A DNA stretch of 64,000 nucleotides from Streptomyces nigra (lineage in GTDB: Bacteria > Actinomycetota > Actinomycetes > Streptomycetales > Streptomycetaceae). Positions within the stretch are counted from its first letter, which is position 1; the number at the start of each line of letters is the position of its first letter. A model generated the notes under the pieces. It was not told the DNA's origin. It worked only from the letters and a program-made list of their open reading frames with translations, and did not search any database. Positions 35,185 through 43,758 of this stretch are shown here, piece by piece. The translations under genes were made by a program, and so were the position numbers. The stretch is taken from contig NZ_CP029043.1 of assembly GCF_003074055.1 (NCBI RefSeq), positions 7,246,501-7,310,500 of the forward strand, written 5' to 3'.

Positions 35185-35262
35185 CAGAACGCCGATGCGC
35201 AGACGCTGGGCGCCTGACTCAACGCCGATGCGCCAGACGCTGGGCGCCTGGAGAACGCCGGA
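35162..35262. repeat. Triplicated 33-34-bp unit covering the 3' end of the SRPBCC gene
   Basis: Copies lie at 35162-35195, 35196-35228 and 35229-35262. Each holds the sequence for the last codons (GCGCCAGACGC-type, then GGCGCCTG) and AACGCCG. The first contains the actual stop codon; the second also carries an in-register TGA. The third ends 3 bp from the stop of the convergent reductase gene. Confidence 0.85.
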
Positions 35263-35265
35263 GCC

Positions 35266-35925
35266 TCAGCCGCGGAACTCCGGCTGCCGCTCCGGCGAGG
35301 CCGCCGCCAGCGCGTCCTGGACCTCCTTGACGCCGCCGCGCAGCCCGTACACGGGGGTACCGGGCTGCTGGCGCCAGGAGTCGTCCAGGCCGCCCGCGTC
35401 GACGGCGTCGAAGCCGAGCTCCTCGATCAGGGCCATCACCTTGCGCTTGGCCGCCTCGTCGTCGCCCGCCACGGGCAGCGCCATACGGTCGGGGGCGCCC
35501 TCGGGGCGGGCGCGGTCGATGAGGTCGTGGGCGTAGGTGCCGTTGAACGCCTTGATCACGGGGTGCCCGATCTGGCGTTCCGTCCAGCGGCTCTCCGTCA
35601 GCCCCTCGTCCTCGATCCCGGCGATCCTGCCGTCGCGCTGCGGGTAGTAGTTGCCGGTGTCGATGACCGCCACGCCCTCGGCCGCCCCGTCCAGCAGGCC
35701 GGACGGCAGATCCGGGACCGCCTTGAGAGGGACGGTGACCACGACGATCTCGGCGCCCCGAGCCGCCTCCTCCGCACGTACCGGCGTGGCCCCGGTCTCC
35801 TCGGCGAGTTCCGTCAAGGTCTCGGGGCCACGGGAGTTCGCGACCGAGACGTCGTGCCCGAGCGCGGTGAGGCGACGCGTGAGGTTGCCGCCGATGTGGC
35901 CGGCTCCGATGATGCCGATCTTCAT
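35266..35925 (-). CDS. NADPH-dependent F420 reductase-like/NAD(P)-binding protein
   Basis: The 219-residue protein opens with the dinucleotide motif MKIGIIGAGHIGGNLTRRL. ANSRGPETL suits NADPH binding, and VVTVPLKAVPDL, DTGNYYPQRDG and KAFNGTYAHDL are features of the F420H2:NADP oxidoreductase-like family. True F420 use cannot be shown from sequence. ATG 35925 follows GGAAGG. It is convergent with the SRPBCC gene. Confidence 0.82.
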   Translation of the reverse strand: MKIGIIGAGHIGGNLTRRLTALGHDVSVANSRGPETLTELAEETGATPVRAEEAARGAEIVVVTVPLKAVPDLPSGLLDGAAEGVAVIDTGNYYPQRDGRIAGIEDEGLTESRWTERQIGHPVIKAFNGTYAHDLIDRARPEGAPDRMALPVAGDDEAAKRKVMALIEELGFDAVDAGGLDDSWRQQPGTPVYGLRGGVKEVQDALAAASPERQPEFRG

Positions 35926-36330
35926 GACATGCCTTCCGTCGCAAGAATGTCCTGCCCACGGCACCAACCCCCGTTCCCCGCAGGGCTATTCCGGGAATTC
36001 CGCGGACGGGTGCCGTCGCTCGCCTGTGAGCATCCGCGGGCGACCGGTTCCGGCCACGGCCCGCGCCCCCACCCGACCGACGGTGCGCCGCCCCGCAGGA
36101 CCCCGCACCCCGAAACGCCGCTCACCCCGCCCACCTCACCCGTCCGGGCGCGGCCCGCTTCGGCAGGGCACCCCCGGGCTCCGGTCAGGGTGCCGACCTC
36201 CGCCCGTGGGCGTACTGTCCGCATATGGGTGACGTGCTGCGCCGCGGTCGGTGCGGGGCGCGGCCCTCCGTGCCGGACGTCCCACGCGGGCGGCGGTACC
36301 GACGGTCGGCGCACCGCCAGGTGGTGCGGC
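35926..36330. other. 405-bp intergenic region, no confident gene
   Basis: The only candidate is a 41-codon Arg-rich reading frame (36225-36350) overlapping the next gene, with no ribosome site; I do not call it. A TCCGGGAATTCCG semi-palindrome lies near 35988-36002. No promoter hexamers are clear. Confidence 0.5.
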
Positions 36331-38478
36331 GTGGCGCGCGGACCGGGTGACGCCGTGCGGGACCTGCCGGACGGCGGTTCCGGTCCGCACGCGGAACTGC
36401 CCGTCTCCCTGCTGGCCGACCTGGTCCGGGACACCGGGGCGTCCGTCGGGATGGTGTACGTGCCGGCGCCCGGCGAGCAGTTGCTGCGCCTCGCGCTGGT
36501 GTCGGGCGTGTCGCGGCGGATCGCGGCGCCCTGGGCACGGATCCCGATGAACACGGCGATCCCGGTGGTCGACGCCATCCGTGAACGCCGGCTGATCTGG
36601 CTGGGCAGCCAGGAGGAGACCGCCCACCGCTATCCACGGCTCGGCCTCGTGCTGCCGTACGACTTCATGCTCGCCGCCGCCCCGATCACCGACGGCGGTC
36701 CTGTCTGGGGCGGCGTGGTGCTGCTGTGGCCGGTGTGGCATCCACCGGAGCTCAGCCTCGCCGAGCGGGAGGCGATCGGCACCGGGTGTGCCCGCGCGGC
36801 GCAGTTCCTGCAGCGCGAGGCGGACCGCGGCCATCTGCCCGAGATCCCGGATGTCCCGCATCTGCTGACCGCGCCCCACGCGGAGGACGCCGACCCGCTG
36901 CGGGCGATGGCGGCCCTCGCGTTCGCCGAGCGCCTGCCTGTGGGGTGCTGTGCGCTCGACCTCGACGGGCGGCTCACCTACATCAACCCGGCCGGCGCCG
37001 AACTCGTCGGCGCCGGAGCCGCCGCACTCCTCGGCAACCGGCCCTGGGAGGTGCTGCTCTGGCTGCACGACCCGCTGTTCGAGGACCGCTACCGGGCCGC
37101 GGTGATCTCCCGCCGGCCCATCACCTTCACCGCCACCCGTCCGCCCGACACCCGGCTGTCCTTCCGGCTCTACCCGAACGACACCGGCATCAGCGTCCAC
37201 ATCGCCCCCGCCGACGACGGATCCACCGGCCCGCACGCCACCGCCCCGGCCCCCTCACCGGCGGAACCCGTCGGCGCCGCGGCGCTCTACCACCTCACCC
37301 ATGTCGCCGCCGCGCTCGCGGAGGCCGCCGGCGTCAAGGACGTCGTCGAGCTGGCGGCCGACCAGATCGTCCCCGCGTTCGGCCCGGCCGCGCTCGCCCT
37401 GCTGATGCTGCAGGACGGCCGCCTGCGCATCGCCGGGCACCGGGGGTACGGCAGGGAGCTGATCTCCCGGTTCGAGACGGCGTCCCTCACCTCCGACACC
37501 CCGGCCGTACGCGCCGTGAGCACGGGCAAGGCCAGCTTCTACCGGAGCTTCGCCGACCTCCAGCGCGACTACCCGGCGGCACGGCACCAGGACGACATGG
37601 CCTCCTATGCCTTCCTGCCCCTCATCGTCTCCGGCCGCCCCGTGGGCTCCCTCGTCCTCGCCTACGACGCGCCCCGCTCGTTCCCGCCCGCCGAGCGGGC
37701 CCTGCTCACCTCGCTGGCCGGGCTGATCGCGCAGGCCCTGGACCGCGCCCGGCTCTACGACGCCAAACACAGCCTCGCCCACACCCTGCAGAACGCCCTG
37801 CTGCCCCGCAGCCTGGGCAACGTCCCCGGCCTCGACGCGGCCGCCCGCTATCGGCCCGCGAGCCATGGCCTGGACATCGGCGGCGACTTCTACGACCTCA
37901 TCCGCCGTACCCCGACGAGCGCCATCGCCGCGATCGGCGACGTCCAGGGGCACAACACGACGGCCGCCGCGCTCATGGGCCAGGTCCGCACCGCCGTCCA
38001 CGCGCACGCCACCTCCGGCGCCTCGCCCGGCGACATCCTCGCCCGCACCAACCGGCTCCTGGCCGACCTGAACCCGGGCCTCTTCGTCAGCTGCCTCATC
38101 GTCCATCTGGATCTGGCCGGGCACAGCGCACGGTTGGCCACCGCCGGGCATCCGCCGGCCCTCCTGCGGCACCCGGACGGCCGGGCCGAACCCGTGACCG
38201 CCCCCGCCGGACTCCTGCTCGGCATCACCCCCGAGGCCGACTACGCCACCGTGGACATCCCGCTCCCGTCGGGCTCGGTCCTCGCCCTCTACACCGACGG
38301 CCTCGTCGAGCGGCCCGGTGTCGACATCGACGACGCGATCGCCGCCGTCACCGACCGCCTCGCCGCCACGTCCCCCGAGGACCTCGACGCCCTGGCCGAC
38401 GCCCTGCTCGGCCACGCGGGCCATCCGGCGCCGAACCCGGACGACATCGCGCTGCTCCTCGTACGGCCGCTTGGCTGA
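36331..38478 (+). CDS. GAF-PAS-GAF-PP2C (SpoIIE-type) phosphatase
   Basis: This protein of about 715 residues is a sensory PP2C phosphatase. Order: an N-terminal GAF-like domain (about 20-150), a PAS domain (about 195-300, VGCCALDLDGRLTYINPAG), a GAF domain (about 325-480) and the PP2C catalytic domain (about 490-715) with DIGGDFYD, IGDVQGHN and YTDGLVERPG. The start is uncertain: GTG 36331 or GTG 36355 are both just ahead of the conserved sequence, and the frame is open to 35527. It resembles the phosphatase at 12289 in architecture but not closely in sequence. No anti-sigma partner is adjacent. Confidence 0.83.
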   Translation: MARGPGDAVRDLPDGGSGPHAELPVSLLADLVRDTGASVGMVYVPAPGEQLLRLALVSGVSRRIAAPWARIPMNTAIPVVDAIRERRLIWLGSQEETAHRYPRLGLVLPYDFMLAAAPITDGGPVWGGVVLLWPVWHPPELSLAEREAIGTGCARAAQFLQREADRGHLPEIPDVPHLLTAPHAEDADPLRAMAALAFAERLPVGCCALDLDGRLTYINPAGAELVGAGAAALLGNRPWEVLLWLHDPLFEDRYRAAVISRRPITFTATRPPDTRLSFRLYPNDTGISVHIAPADDGSTGPHATAPAPSPAEPVGAAALYHLTHVAAALAEAAGVKDVVELAADQIVPAFGPAALALLMLQDGRLRIAGHRGYGRELISRFETASLTSDTPAVRAVSTGKASFYRSFADLQRDYPAARHQDDMASYAFLPLIVSGRPVGSLVLAYDAPRSFPPAERALLTSLAGLIAQALDRARLYDAKHSLAHTLQNALLPRSLGNVPGLDAAARYRPASHGLDIGGDFYDLIRRTPTSAIAAIGDVQGHNTTAAALMGQVRTAVHAHATSGASPGDILARTNRLLADLNPGLFVSCLIVHLDLAGHSARLATAGHPPALLRHPDGRAEPVTAPAGLLLGITPEADYATVDIPLPSGSVLALYTDGLVERPGVDIDDAIAAVTDRLAATSPEDLDALADALLGHAGHPAPNPDDIALLLVRPLG

Positions 38479-38553
38479 GTCCGGCAGCCCGCGCGCACCC
38501 CACATCGCCTGAACGAGTGACTCTGGCCATGTGCGCACCGGGTACACGGAGGC

Positions 38554-38832
38554 ATGGACTGCAGACCAACGCTCTCCCCGCTCGACGACACCCACCCCGT
38601 TCCGGCGCCCGTACGCGCCCTGATCAGCGGAATCGTCCAGGCCGTACGGGCCGGCGACGACCCCGCCATCCGCACCCTGCTGGAACGCCTCGCCCCCGTC
38701 GCCGACACCACGGCCCTGCTCCTGCTCCGGTACCGGCTGGGCCTCGGCGAGGAGTCGGCCGACGCCGGGACCCATGTGCGAGACGGGGGAGCGGGGGCCG
38801 CTCCGGCCCGCGCGGAGACGGGCGTGTCCTAG
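38554..38832 (+). CDS. Small hypothetical protein
   Basis: The 92-residue product is not recognised. Codon use is strongly coding (nearly all third positions G or C) through residue 70, with a helical middle (VRALISGIVQAVRAG and RTLLERLAPVADTTALLLL). The GGAGG before ATG 38554 is only one base away, which is unusually tight, so another start is possible. The last codon reaches the edge of an inverted-repeat element, so the original C-terminus may have been replaced by insertion of that element. Confidence 0.5.
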   Translation: MDCRPTLSPLDDTHPVPAPVRALISGIVQAVRAGDDPAIRTLLERLAPVADTTALLLLRYRLGLGEESADAGTHVRDGGAGAAPARAETGVS

Positions 38833-38912
38833 GTCGTGTCCGTAAAGTCGCGTCGTCCGCCCGTAGGGCGTGCCGGGCGTCGAACGGCAGGCGGGACTTT
38901 GCGGACACGGCC
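38832..38912. mobile_element. MITE-like inverted-repeat remnant
   Basis: Imperfect terminal inverted repeats of about 20 bp (GGTCGTGTCCGTAAAGTCGCG at the left, and the complement of GGCCGTGTCCGCAAAGTCCCG at the right; split as about 38832-38852 and 38891-38912) enclose about 40 bp. No coding capacity is present. The element lies exactly where the N-terminus of the downstream SDR gene should be. Confidence 0.6.
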
Positions 38913-38932
38913 CAGGGGGGCTTGTCGATCGG

Positions 38933-39263
38933 GCCGGGCTCCCGGCGCCTGGCACCGCGCCTGGCCGCGGCCAAGGCGGGCGTGCTCGGACTGACCCGCA
39001 CCCTCGCCCTCGAAGCCGCCCCGGACGGCATCCGTGTCAACGCGGTCTGCGCCGGCTGCCGCACCCCGCCGATGGCCGCCCAGCACGACTCCCGGCCCGA
39101 ACCCGGTGGCGGCCTGGGCACACCTGGCCTTCGTGCAGCCGTTCGGCCGGATCGCGGAACCGGTGGGGATCGCGCACGTGGTCGCGTTCCTGGCGTCCCC
39201 GGAGGCGAGCTTCGTCACCGGCGCGACCTGGAACGTCGACGGCGGCCTCGGTACCCGTACGAC
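38933..39263 (+). pseudogene. Broken SDR oxidoreductase gene (C-terminal part)
   Basis: The sequence encodes the last third of a short-chain dehydrogenase: AAKAGVLGLTRTLALEAAP-like helix, GIRVNAVCAG, then after a frameshift near 39100 VAFLASPEASFVTGATWNVD. The Rossmann start, the catalytic Ser and the Tyr of YxxxK are missing, having been lost at or before the inverted-repeat element. The last frame has no stop before the following terminator. Confidence 0.8.
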
Positions 39264-39298
39264 GAAGCGCCGGGCGGTCGTCGGCCGCCCGGCGCTTC
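39264..39298 (-). terminator. Terminator after the GAPDH gene
   Basis: A perfect 14-bp inverted repeat (GAAGCGCCGGGCGG and its complement) with a 7-base loop lies 14 bp beyond the GAPDH stop. It would also end transcription from the plus-strand remnant. Confidence 0.85.
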
Positions 39299-39311
39299 AG
39301 TCCGCCGATGC

Positions 39312-40310
39312 TCAGCGAGCGGCCAGCAGTTCCAGGGTGTCGATCACGCGGTGGGAGAAGCCCCACTCGTTGTCGTACCAGGCGACCACCTTGACGTGGC
39401 GGCCGTCGACGCGGGTCAGGGCCGAGTCGAAGATCGACGAGGCGGGGTTGCCGGTGATGTCGGAGGACACCAGCGGGTCCTCGGAGTACTCCAGGACACC
39501 GGCGAGCGGGCCCTCGGCCGCCGTGCGGTAGGCCTCCAGCACGTCCTCGCGGGTCACGTCCCGCGCCACGGTCGTGTTCAGCTCGACGATCGAGCCGACC
39601 GGCACCGGTACGCGGATCGAGTCGCCGGACAGCTTGCCGTCGAGCTCCGGCAGGACCAGGCCGATCGCCTTCGCGGCGCCGGTGGTGGTCGGGACGATGT
39701 TGACGCCGGCGGCGCGGGCGCGGCGGGCGTCGCGGTGCGGGCCGTCCTGGAGGTTCTGCTCCTGGGTGTAGGCGTGCACCGTCGTCATGAAGCCGTGCTC
39801 GATCCCGGCGAGGTCGTTCAGCACCTTGGCCAGCGGGGCCAGCGCGTTCGTGGTGCACGAGGCGTTCGAGACGATCGTGTGCAGCTCCGCGTCGTACGAG
39901 TCGGAGTTGACGCCGTAGGCGAGGGTGACGTCCGCGCCGTCCGACGGCGCGCTCACCAGCACCTTGCGGGCGCCGGCGTCCAGGTGCGCGCGGGCCGCCT
40001 TCGCCGAGGTGAACCGGCCGGTGGCCTCCAGGACGATGTCCACGCCGAGCTCGGCCCAGGGCAGCTGCGCCGGCTCACGCTCGGCCAGGACCTTGATGCG
40101 CCGCCCGTCGACCACGAGGGTGTCCCCGTCGACCGTCACCGGACGCCCGAGCCGGCCGGCCGTGCTGTCGAAGGCCAGCAGCCGGGCGAGCGTGGCGGGC
40201 TCGGTCAGGTCGTTGACGGCGACGATCTCGAGGGCGCTGTCGCGCTCCAGCAGGGCGCGCAGCACGTTGCGTCCGATGCGGCCGAAACCGTTGATGGCGA
40301 TGCGAGTCAT
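39312..40310 (-). CDS. gap: Glyceraldehyde-3-phosphate dehydrogenase
   Basis: This 332-residue glycolytic enzyme oxidises glyceraldehyde 3-phosphate with NAD+ and phosphate. The Rossmann motif INGFGRIGRNVLRA (residues 6-19), catalytic Cys152 in SNASCTTN, HAYTQEQ with the partner His, and WYDNEWGF at the C-terminus are intact. Streptomyces carry several paralogues; one in an arm next to a regulator is probably conditional. A GlxA-like AraC regulator lies upstream on the same strand, 114 bp away, with a palindrome between, suggesting that it controls this gene. Confidence 0.95.
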   Translation of the reverse strand: MTRIAINGFGRIGRNVLRALLERDSALEIVAVNDLTEPATLARLLAFDSTAGRLGRPVTVDGDTLVVDGRRIKVLAEREPAQLPWAELGVDIVLEATGRFTSAKAARAHLDAGARKVLVSAPSDGADVTLAYGVNSDSYDAELHTIVSNASCTTNALAPLAKVLNDLAGIEHGFMTTVHAYTQEQNLQDGPHRDARRARAAGVNIVPTTTGAAKAIGLVLPELDGKLSGDSIRVPVPVGSIVELNTTVARDVTREDVLEAYRTAAEGPLAGVLEYSEDPLVSSDITGNPASSIFDSALTRVDGRHVKVVAWYDNEWGFSHRVIDTLELLAAR

Positions 40311-40370
40311 GAGTGGGTGTCCCTTCTTGTTGCCACCACCAAGGCTCGCGCGCGCGGGGACGGCCGGACA

Positions 40371-40386
40371 GTGGCGGGACCGCCAC
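40371..40386. promoter_or_regulatory. Palindrome between the AraC-type regulator and gap
   Basis: GTGGCGG-GA-CCGCCAC is a perfect 7-bp inverted repeat with a 2-bp centre, 61 bp before the GAPDH start. Its TGGCGGGA half resembles the AdpA-type site TGGCSNGWWY, and the adjacent regulator belongs to the AdpA/GlxA architecture. Confidence 0.45.
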
Positions 40387-40424
40387 GGTTCGCAAGGATG
40401 TCGCCAGGGCCGTCCCCAGGCGGC

Positions 40425-41381
40425 CTACTCGCCGCGCGTGAACGTGCGCCGGTAGTCGCTCGGCGTCGTCCCGAGGATCCGCTGGAAGTGCAGACGCAGA
40501 TTCGCGCCGGTGCCCAGCCCGACGTCGGCGGCGATCTGCTCGACGCTGCGCTCGGAGCGTTCCAGCAGCTCACGGGCCAGATCGATCCGGGCCCGCATCA
40601 CCCACTGCATCGGCGTGTAGCCCGTCTCCTCCACGAAACGCCGGGAGAACGTGCGCGCCGACACCCCCGCCTGCCGCGCCAGGACGTCCAGGGTCAGGGG
40701 CTCGCCGAGCCGGTGCAGGGCCCACTCCCTGGTGGCGCCGAACCGCTCGCCCAGCGGCTCGGGCACACTGCGCGGCACGTACTGGGCCTGGCCGCCGCTG
40801 CGGTACGGGGCCGCCACCAGCCGGCGGGCCGCGTGGTTGGAGGCGGCCACCCCGAGGTCGCCGCGCAGGATGTGCAGGCACAGGTCGATTCCGGAGGCGG
40901 CACCGGCCGACGTCAGCACGCTGCCCTCGTCGACGAACAGGACGTTCTCGTCGACCTGGACCCGCGGATGGCGGGCGGCGAGCGCCCGCGTGTAGTGCCA
41001 GTGCGTGGTCGCGCGCCGCCCGTCGAGCAGACCGGTGGCGGCGAGCGTGAAGGCCCCGGTCGAGATGGCGGCGAGCCGCGCCCCGCGCGTGTGCGCCTCG
41101 ATCAGCGCGTCGACGACCGGCCGCGGCGGGTCGTCGCGGTCCGGATGCCGGTAGCCGGGCACGAACACGATGTCCGCCCAGGCCAGCGCGTCGAGACCGT
41201 GCGCGACGGCGTACGACAGGCCGTCCCCGCCGGTCACCAGCCCGGGCGTCGCCCCGCACACCCGCACCTCGTACGGCATGCTCGCCCGGGTCGTGAACAC
41301 CTGCGCGGGGATGCCGACGTCCAGCGGCTTGGCGCCCTCGCTGACGAGGACGGCGACACGGTGCAGACGGGGGAGTGACAC
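40425..41381 (-). CDS. GlxA-type regulator (DJ-1/PfpI domain + AraC HTH)
   Basis: The 318-residue protein has an N-terminal DJ-1/PfpI-like domain (about 5-180) and a C-terminal AraC double helix-turn-helix (about 215-315; LTLDVLARQAGVSARTFSRR and VEQIAADVGLGTGANLRLHF). The residue at the amidotransferase Cys position is Thr (AISTGAFTLAATG), so it is regulatory, not enzymatic. It is upstream of gap on the same strand. The ATG lies at 41381. The closest known type is GlxA/FtrA, related in layout to AdpA. Confidence 0.88.
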   Translation of the reverse strand: MSLPRLHRVAVLVSEGAKPLDVGIPAQVFTTRASMPYEVRVCGATPGLVTGGDGLSYAVAHGLDALAWADIVFVPGYRHPDRDDPPRPVVDALIEAHTRGARLAAISTGAFTLAATGLLDGRRATTHWHYTRALAARHPRVQVDENVLFVDEGSVLTSAGAASGIDLCLHILRGDLGVAASNHAARRLVAAPYRSGGQAQYVPRSVPEPLGERFGATREWALHRLGEPLTLDVLARQAGVSARTFSRRFVEETGYTPMQWVMRARIDLARELLERSERSVEQIAADVGLGTGANLRLHFQRILGTTPSDYRRTFTRGE

Positions 41382-41598
41382 GGGGACGAGGATACGGAGG
41401 CCCCGACCTGGGAGGCGTCCGCAGGGCCCCGGACGTACGTCACTCCGCGTGACCGGCGTCCGGCCCGCTGCTGTGGGCGAAGCGGACCGGGGTGTTATTG
41501 AATGGGGTGTGCGGCCAGAGATCTCGGGACCCCGTCACCCTGGCTCCGGTACGGCGCCGGCGCGGTGCCGTGGCCGGCGAGCGAGCTGAGAGAACCGC

Positions 41599-43755
41599 AT
41601 GGACTCCACGCCTCCCCCGTCGTCTGCGTCACCGTTCGACATGGTCAGCGGTGCGCTGGGGGAGTACATCCCGCACGGCGACGCCGAGGACACCGGGGAC
41701 ATCGACGAGTCGGCCGCGTCGCGCGGGGAGGGAAAACCCCGGCGGGGCGCCGGGCGTCCCGAGCAGATACTCGGCGCGGTCAACGTCGACAGGGATCTCA
41801 GGATCACCGACTCCAACCTGGACGCGCCCGTCTTCGCGGGAGTGGACCCCGTCCCCGGGATGCCCTTCGTCGACCTCCTGCCGCCCTGGGACGTCCCCAC
41901 GGTGACCCGGCGGCTGCGCCAGGTCCTCGAGACCGGCGAGCCGCATGTCGCCCGGGTCCAGCGGCTGCGCCGCCGCGACGGCTCCGAGCTGGTCGTCTCC
42001 ATGAGCATCCTGTCCGCCGCGGGACCCCGGGAAGGCCTGACCATCTCCCTGATCGCCATGGCGCGACGGCTCCACCTGTACGCCGCCGAGACCGCGATCG
42101 GCACCTCCCTGGACATCGGCGAGACCGCGCAGTCCCTCGCCGAGTCCCTGCTGGCCTGGGGTGACGTGGCCGCCATCGACCTCGACTTCGCGGTGTGGAC
42201 CGGCGAGGTGGTCACCGACCGCCCGCAGGGCCGCGTACGGCTCCGCCGCGCCGCCCTCGTACCGGACCGGGCCTGGCCCGACGGCTATGTCACCCCTGGT
42301 GACGACCTGCCCGCCGACGCGAGCCGCCTGCTGTCCCACGCGATCCGCCGGGACGACCCCGCGCAGGCCGTCGTCCTGCCCGACCGGGCGGCCGTCGAGC
42401 GGGTCCTCGGCACCCCCCGCCTCGCCCGCACCCTGATCCCCGGCGACCAGGCGGCCTGCGTGGCGTGTGTGCCCCTGGTGCTGGACGGCGAGCCGCCCGT
42501 CGTCCTCGGCGTGGCCGAGGTCTGGCGGCGCGCCGACCGGCCCTTCGAGGACGGCGAGCTGTTCGACCTGCAGGAACTGGTGGCCCGCACCGCCCACCAC
42601 GTCGACCTCGCCCGGCAGCACCAGCGCGAGCACACCCAGGTCCTGGCGCTGCAGCGCCGTCTGCTGCCCCGGTCCGCCGGCGACACCATCGAGACCGCCA
42701 GCGTCTACCAGCCCGCCACCCCGGACAGCGCCGGCGTCGGCGGCGACTGGGTCAACAGCTTCCCGCTGCCGGACGGCCGTACCGCGATGGTCGTCGGGGA
42801 CGTGGTCGGGCACGGCCTTGGCGCGGCGGCGACCATGGGGCAGCTCAGCATGGAGGCCCGCGCGCTGCTGTCCGCGGGGCTCGCGCCCGGCGAGGTGCTG
42901 GAGCACCTGGACGACACGGTGTCGCTGCTGGACGACGCGGAGTCGGGGCTCGCGGCCGGCTACAGCGCCCTCGGCTCGACCTGCTGCATCGCCGTGTACG
43001 ACCCGGTCAGCCACCGGGTGGAGCTGGCCAGCGCCGGTCATCTGCCGCCGATCCTCGTGCCCCCGGACGGCACCGCCGGACCGGTCGCGGTCCGCCCGCA
43101 CCCCGGGCTGGGCGCCGAGTTCGCGTTGCGGGAGCCGTTCGACGTGTACGCGTTCGCCGCGCCCCCCGGCTCGATGCTCGCCCTCTACACGGACGGCCTG
43201 GTGGAGGATCCGGCGATGTCCATCGACGAGGGCATCGGCAGGCTGTCCGACGCGGTGTCGGCGGTGCATCCGTGGGACCCCCTGGAGGAGGCGGCCCGGC
43301 GTGTCGTCCGCTCGCTGGCGCCCGCGCACCGGCGTGACGACGTCACCCTGCTGCTCGCCCGCATGATCGGCTACCGCAAGGAGGACACCGCGACGTGGCG
43401 GCTGCCCGCCCGCGGTGACGCGGCGGCCCGGGCGCGCGCACTGGTCACCGGGCTGTTGGAGCGGTGGGGCACCCGCGAGGACACCAGGGACAGCGTGCTG
43501 CTGGTGGTCGGCGAGCTGGTCGCCAACGCGGTCCGCTTCGCCCGCGGGCCCCTCACGGTCCGGCTGATCAGGGGCGGACACGGCCAGCTGCTGTGCGAGG
43601 TGGGGGACAAGGGCAACGGCAGGCCTCGGCTCGGCCGCAAGGACCTTCTCGGCGACGGCGGCCGGGGACTGCACGTCGTCCACGGGCTCACCACCCGGTG
43701 GGGCGTGCGCTGGACCGACGACGGCAAGGTGGTCTGGGCCTCGGTGGGACGCTGA
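41599..43755 (+). CDS. PAS-GAF-PP2C phosphatase with C-terminal HATPase domain
   Basis: The 718-residue protein joins a PAS-like domain (about 55-150, LGAVNVDRDLRITDSN), a GAF domain (about 165-340), the PP2C catalytic domain (about 350-590; VGGDWVNSF where the second metal Asp is Asn, VGDVVGHGLGAAATMG, YTDGLVEDP) and an RsbW-like HATPase domain (about 600-718; VGELVANAVRFARG and GDGGRGLHVV). This is the combined kinase-phosphatase design found in many Streptomyces and could reset its own antagonist protein. The Asn for Asp replacement may weaken metal binding. Convergent with the type III PKS gene, ending 3 bp from it. Confidence 0.88.
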   Translation: MDSTPPPSSASPFDMVSGALGEYIPHGDAEDTGDIDESAASRGEGKPRRGAGRPEQILGAVNVDRDLRITDSNLDAPVFAGVDPVPGMPFVDLLPPWDVPTVTRRLRQVLETGEPHVARVQRLRRRDGSELVVSMSILSAAGPREGLTISLIAMARRLHLYAAETAIGTSLDIGETAQSLAESLLAWGDVAAIDLDFAVWTGEVVTDRPQGRVRLRRAALVPDRAWPDGYVTPGDDLPADASRLLSHAIRRDDPAQAVVLPDRAAVERVLGTPRLARTLIPGDQAACVACVPLVLDGEPPVVLGVAEVWRRADRPFEDGELFDLQELVARTAHHVDLARQHQREHTQVLALQRRLLPRSAGDTIETASVYQPATPDSAGVGGDWVNSFPLPDGRTAMVVGDVVGHGLGAAATMGQLSMEARALLSAGLAPGEVLEHLDDTVSLLDDAESGLAAGYSALGSTCCIAVYDPVSHRVELASAGHLPPILVPPDGTAGPVAVRPHPGLGAEFALREPFDVYAFAAPPGSMLALYTDGLVEDPAMSIDEGIGRLSDAVSAVHPWDPLEEAARRVVRSLAPAHRRDDVTLLLARMIGYRKEDTATWRLPARGDAAARARALVTGLLERWGTREDTRDSVLLVVGELVANAVRFARGPLTVRLIRGGHGQLLCEVGDKGNGRPRLGRKDLLGDGGRGLHVVHGLTTRWGVRWTDDGKVVWASVGR

Positions 43756-43758
43756 GGC

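Noticed and set aside
36225..36350. A 41-codon Arg-rich frame before the second PP2C gene
   Set aside because: It has no ribosome site and overlaps the downstream gene in another frame.
38540..38545. GGGTAC as a SigB-type -10 before the small gene at 38554
   Set aside because: The only GNNT upstream is 17 bases away, outside the 14-16 range, and the leader would be under 10 nt.
36726..41378. A 1550-codon open frame across a PP2C gene, the SDR remnant, gap and the AraC gene
   Set aside because: It crosses genes on both strands and shows no conserved domain except the broken SDR segment, which I annotate separately.
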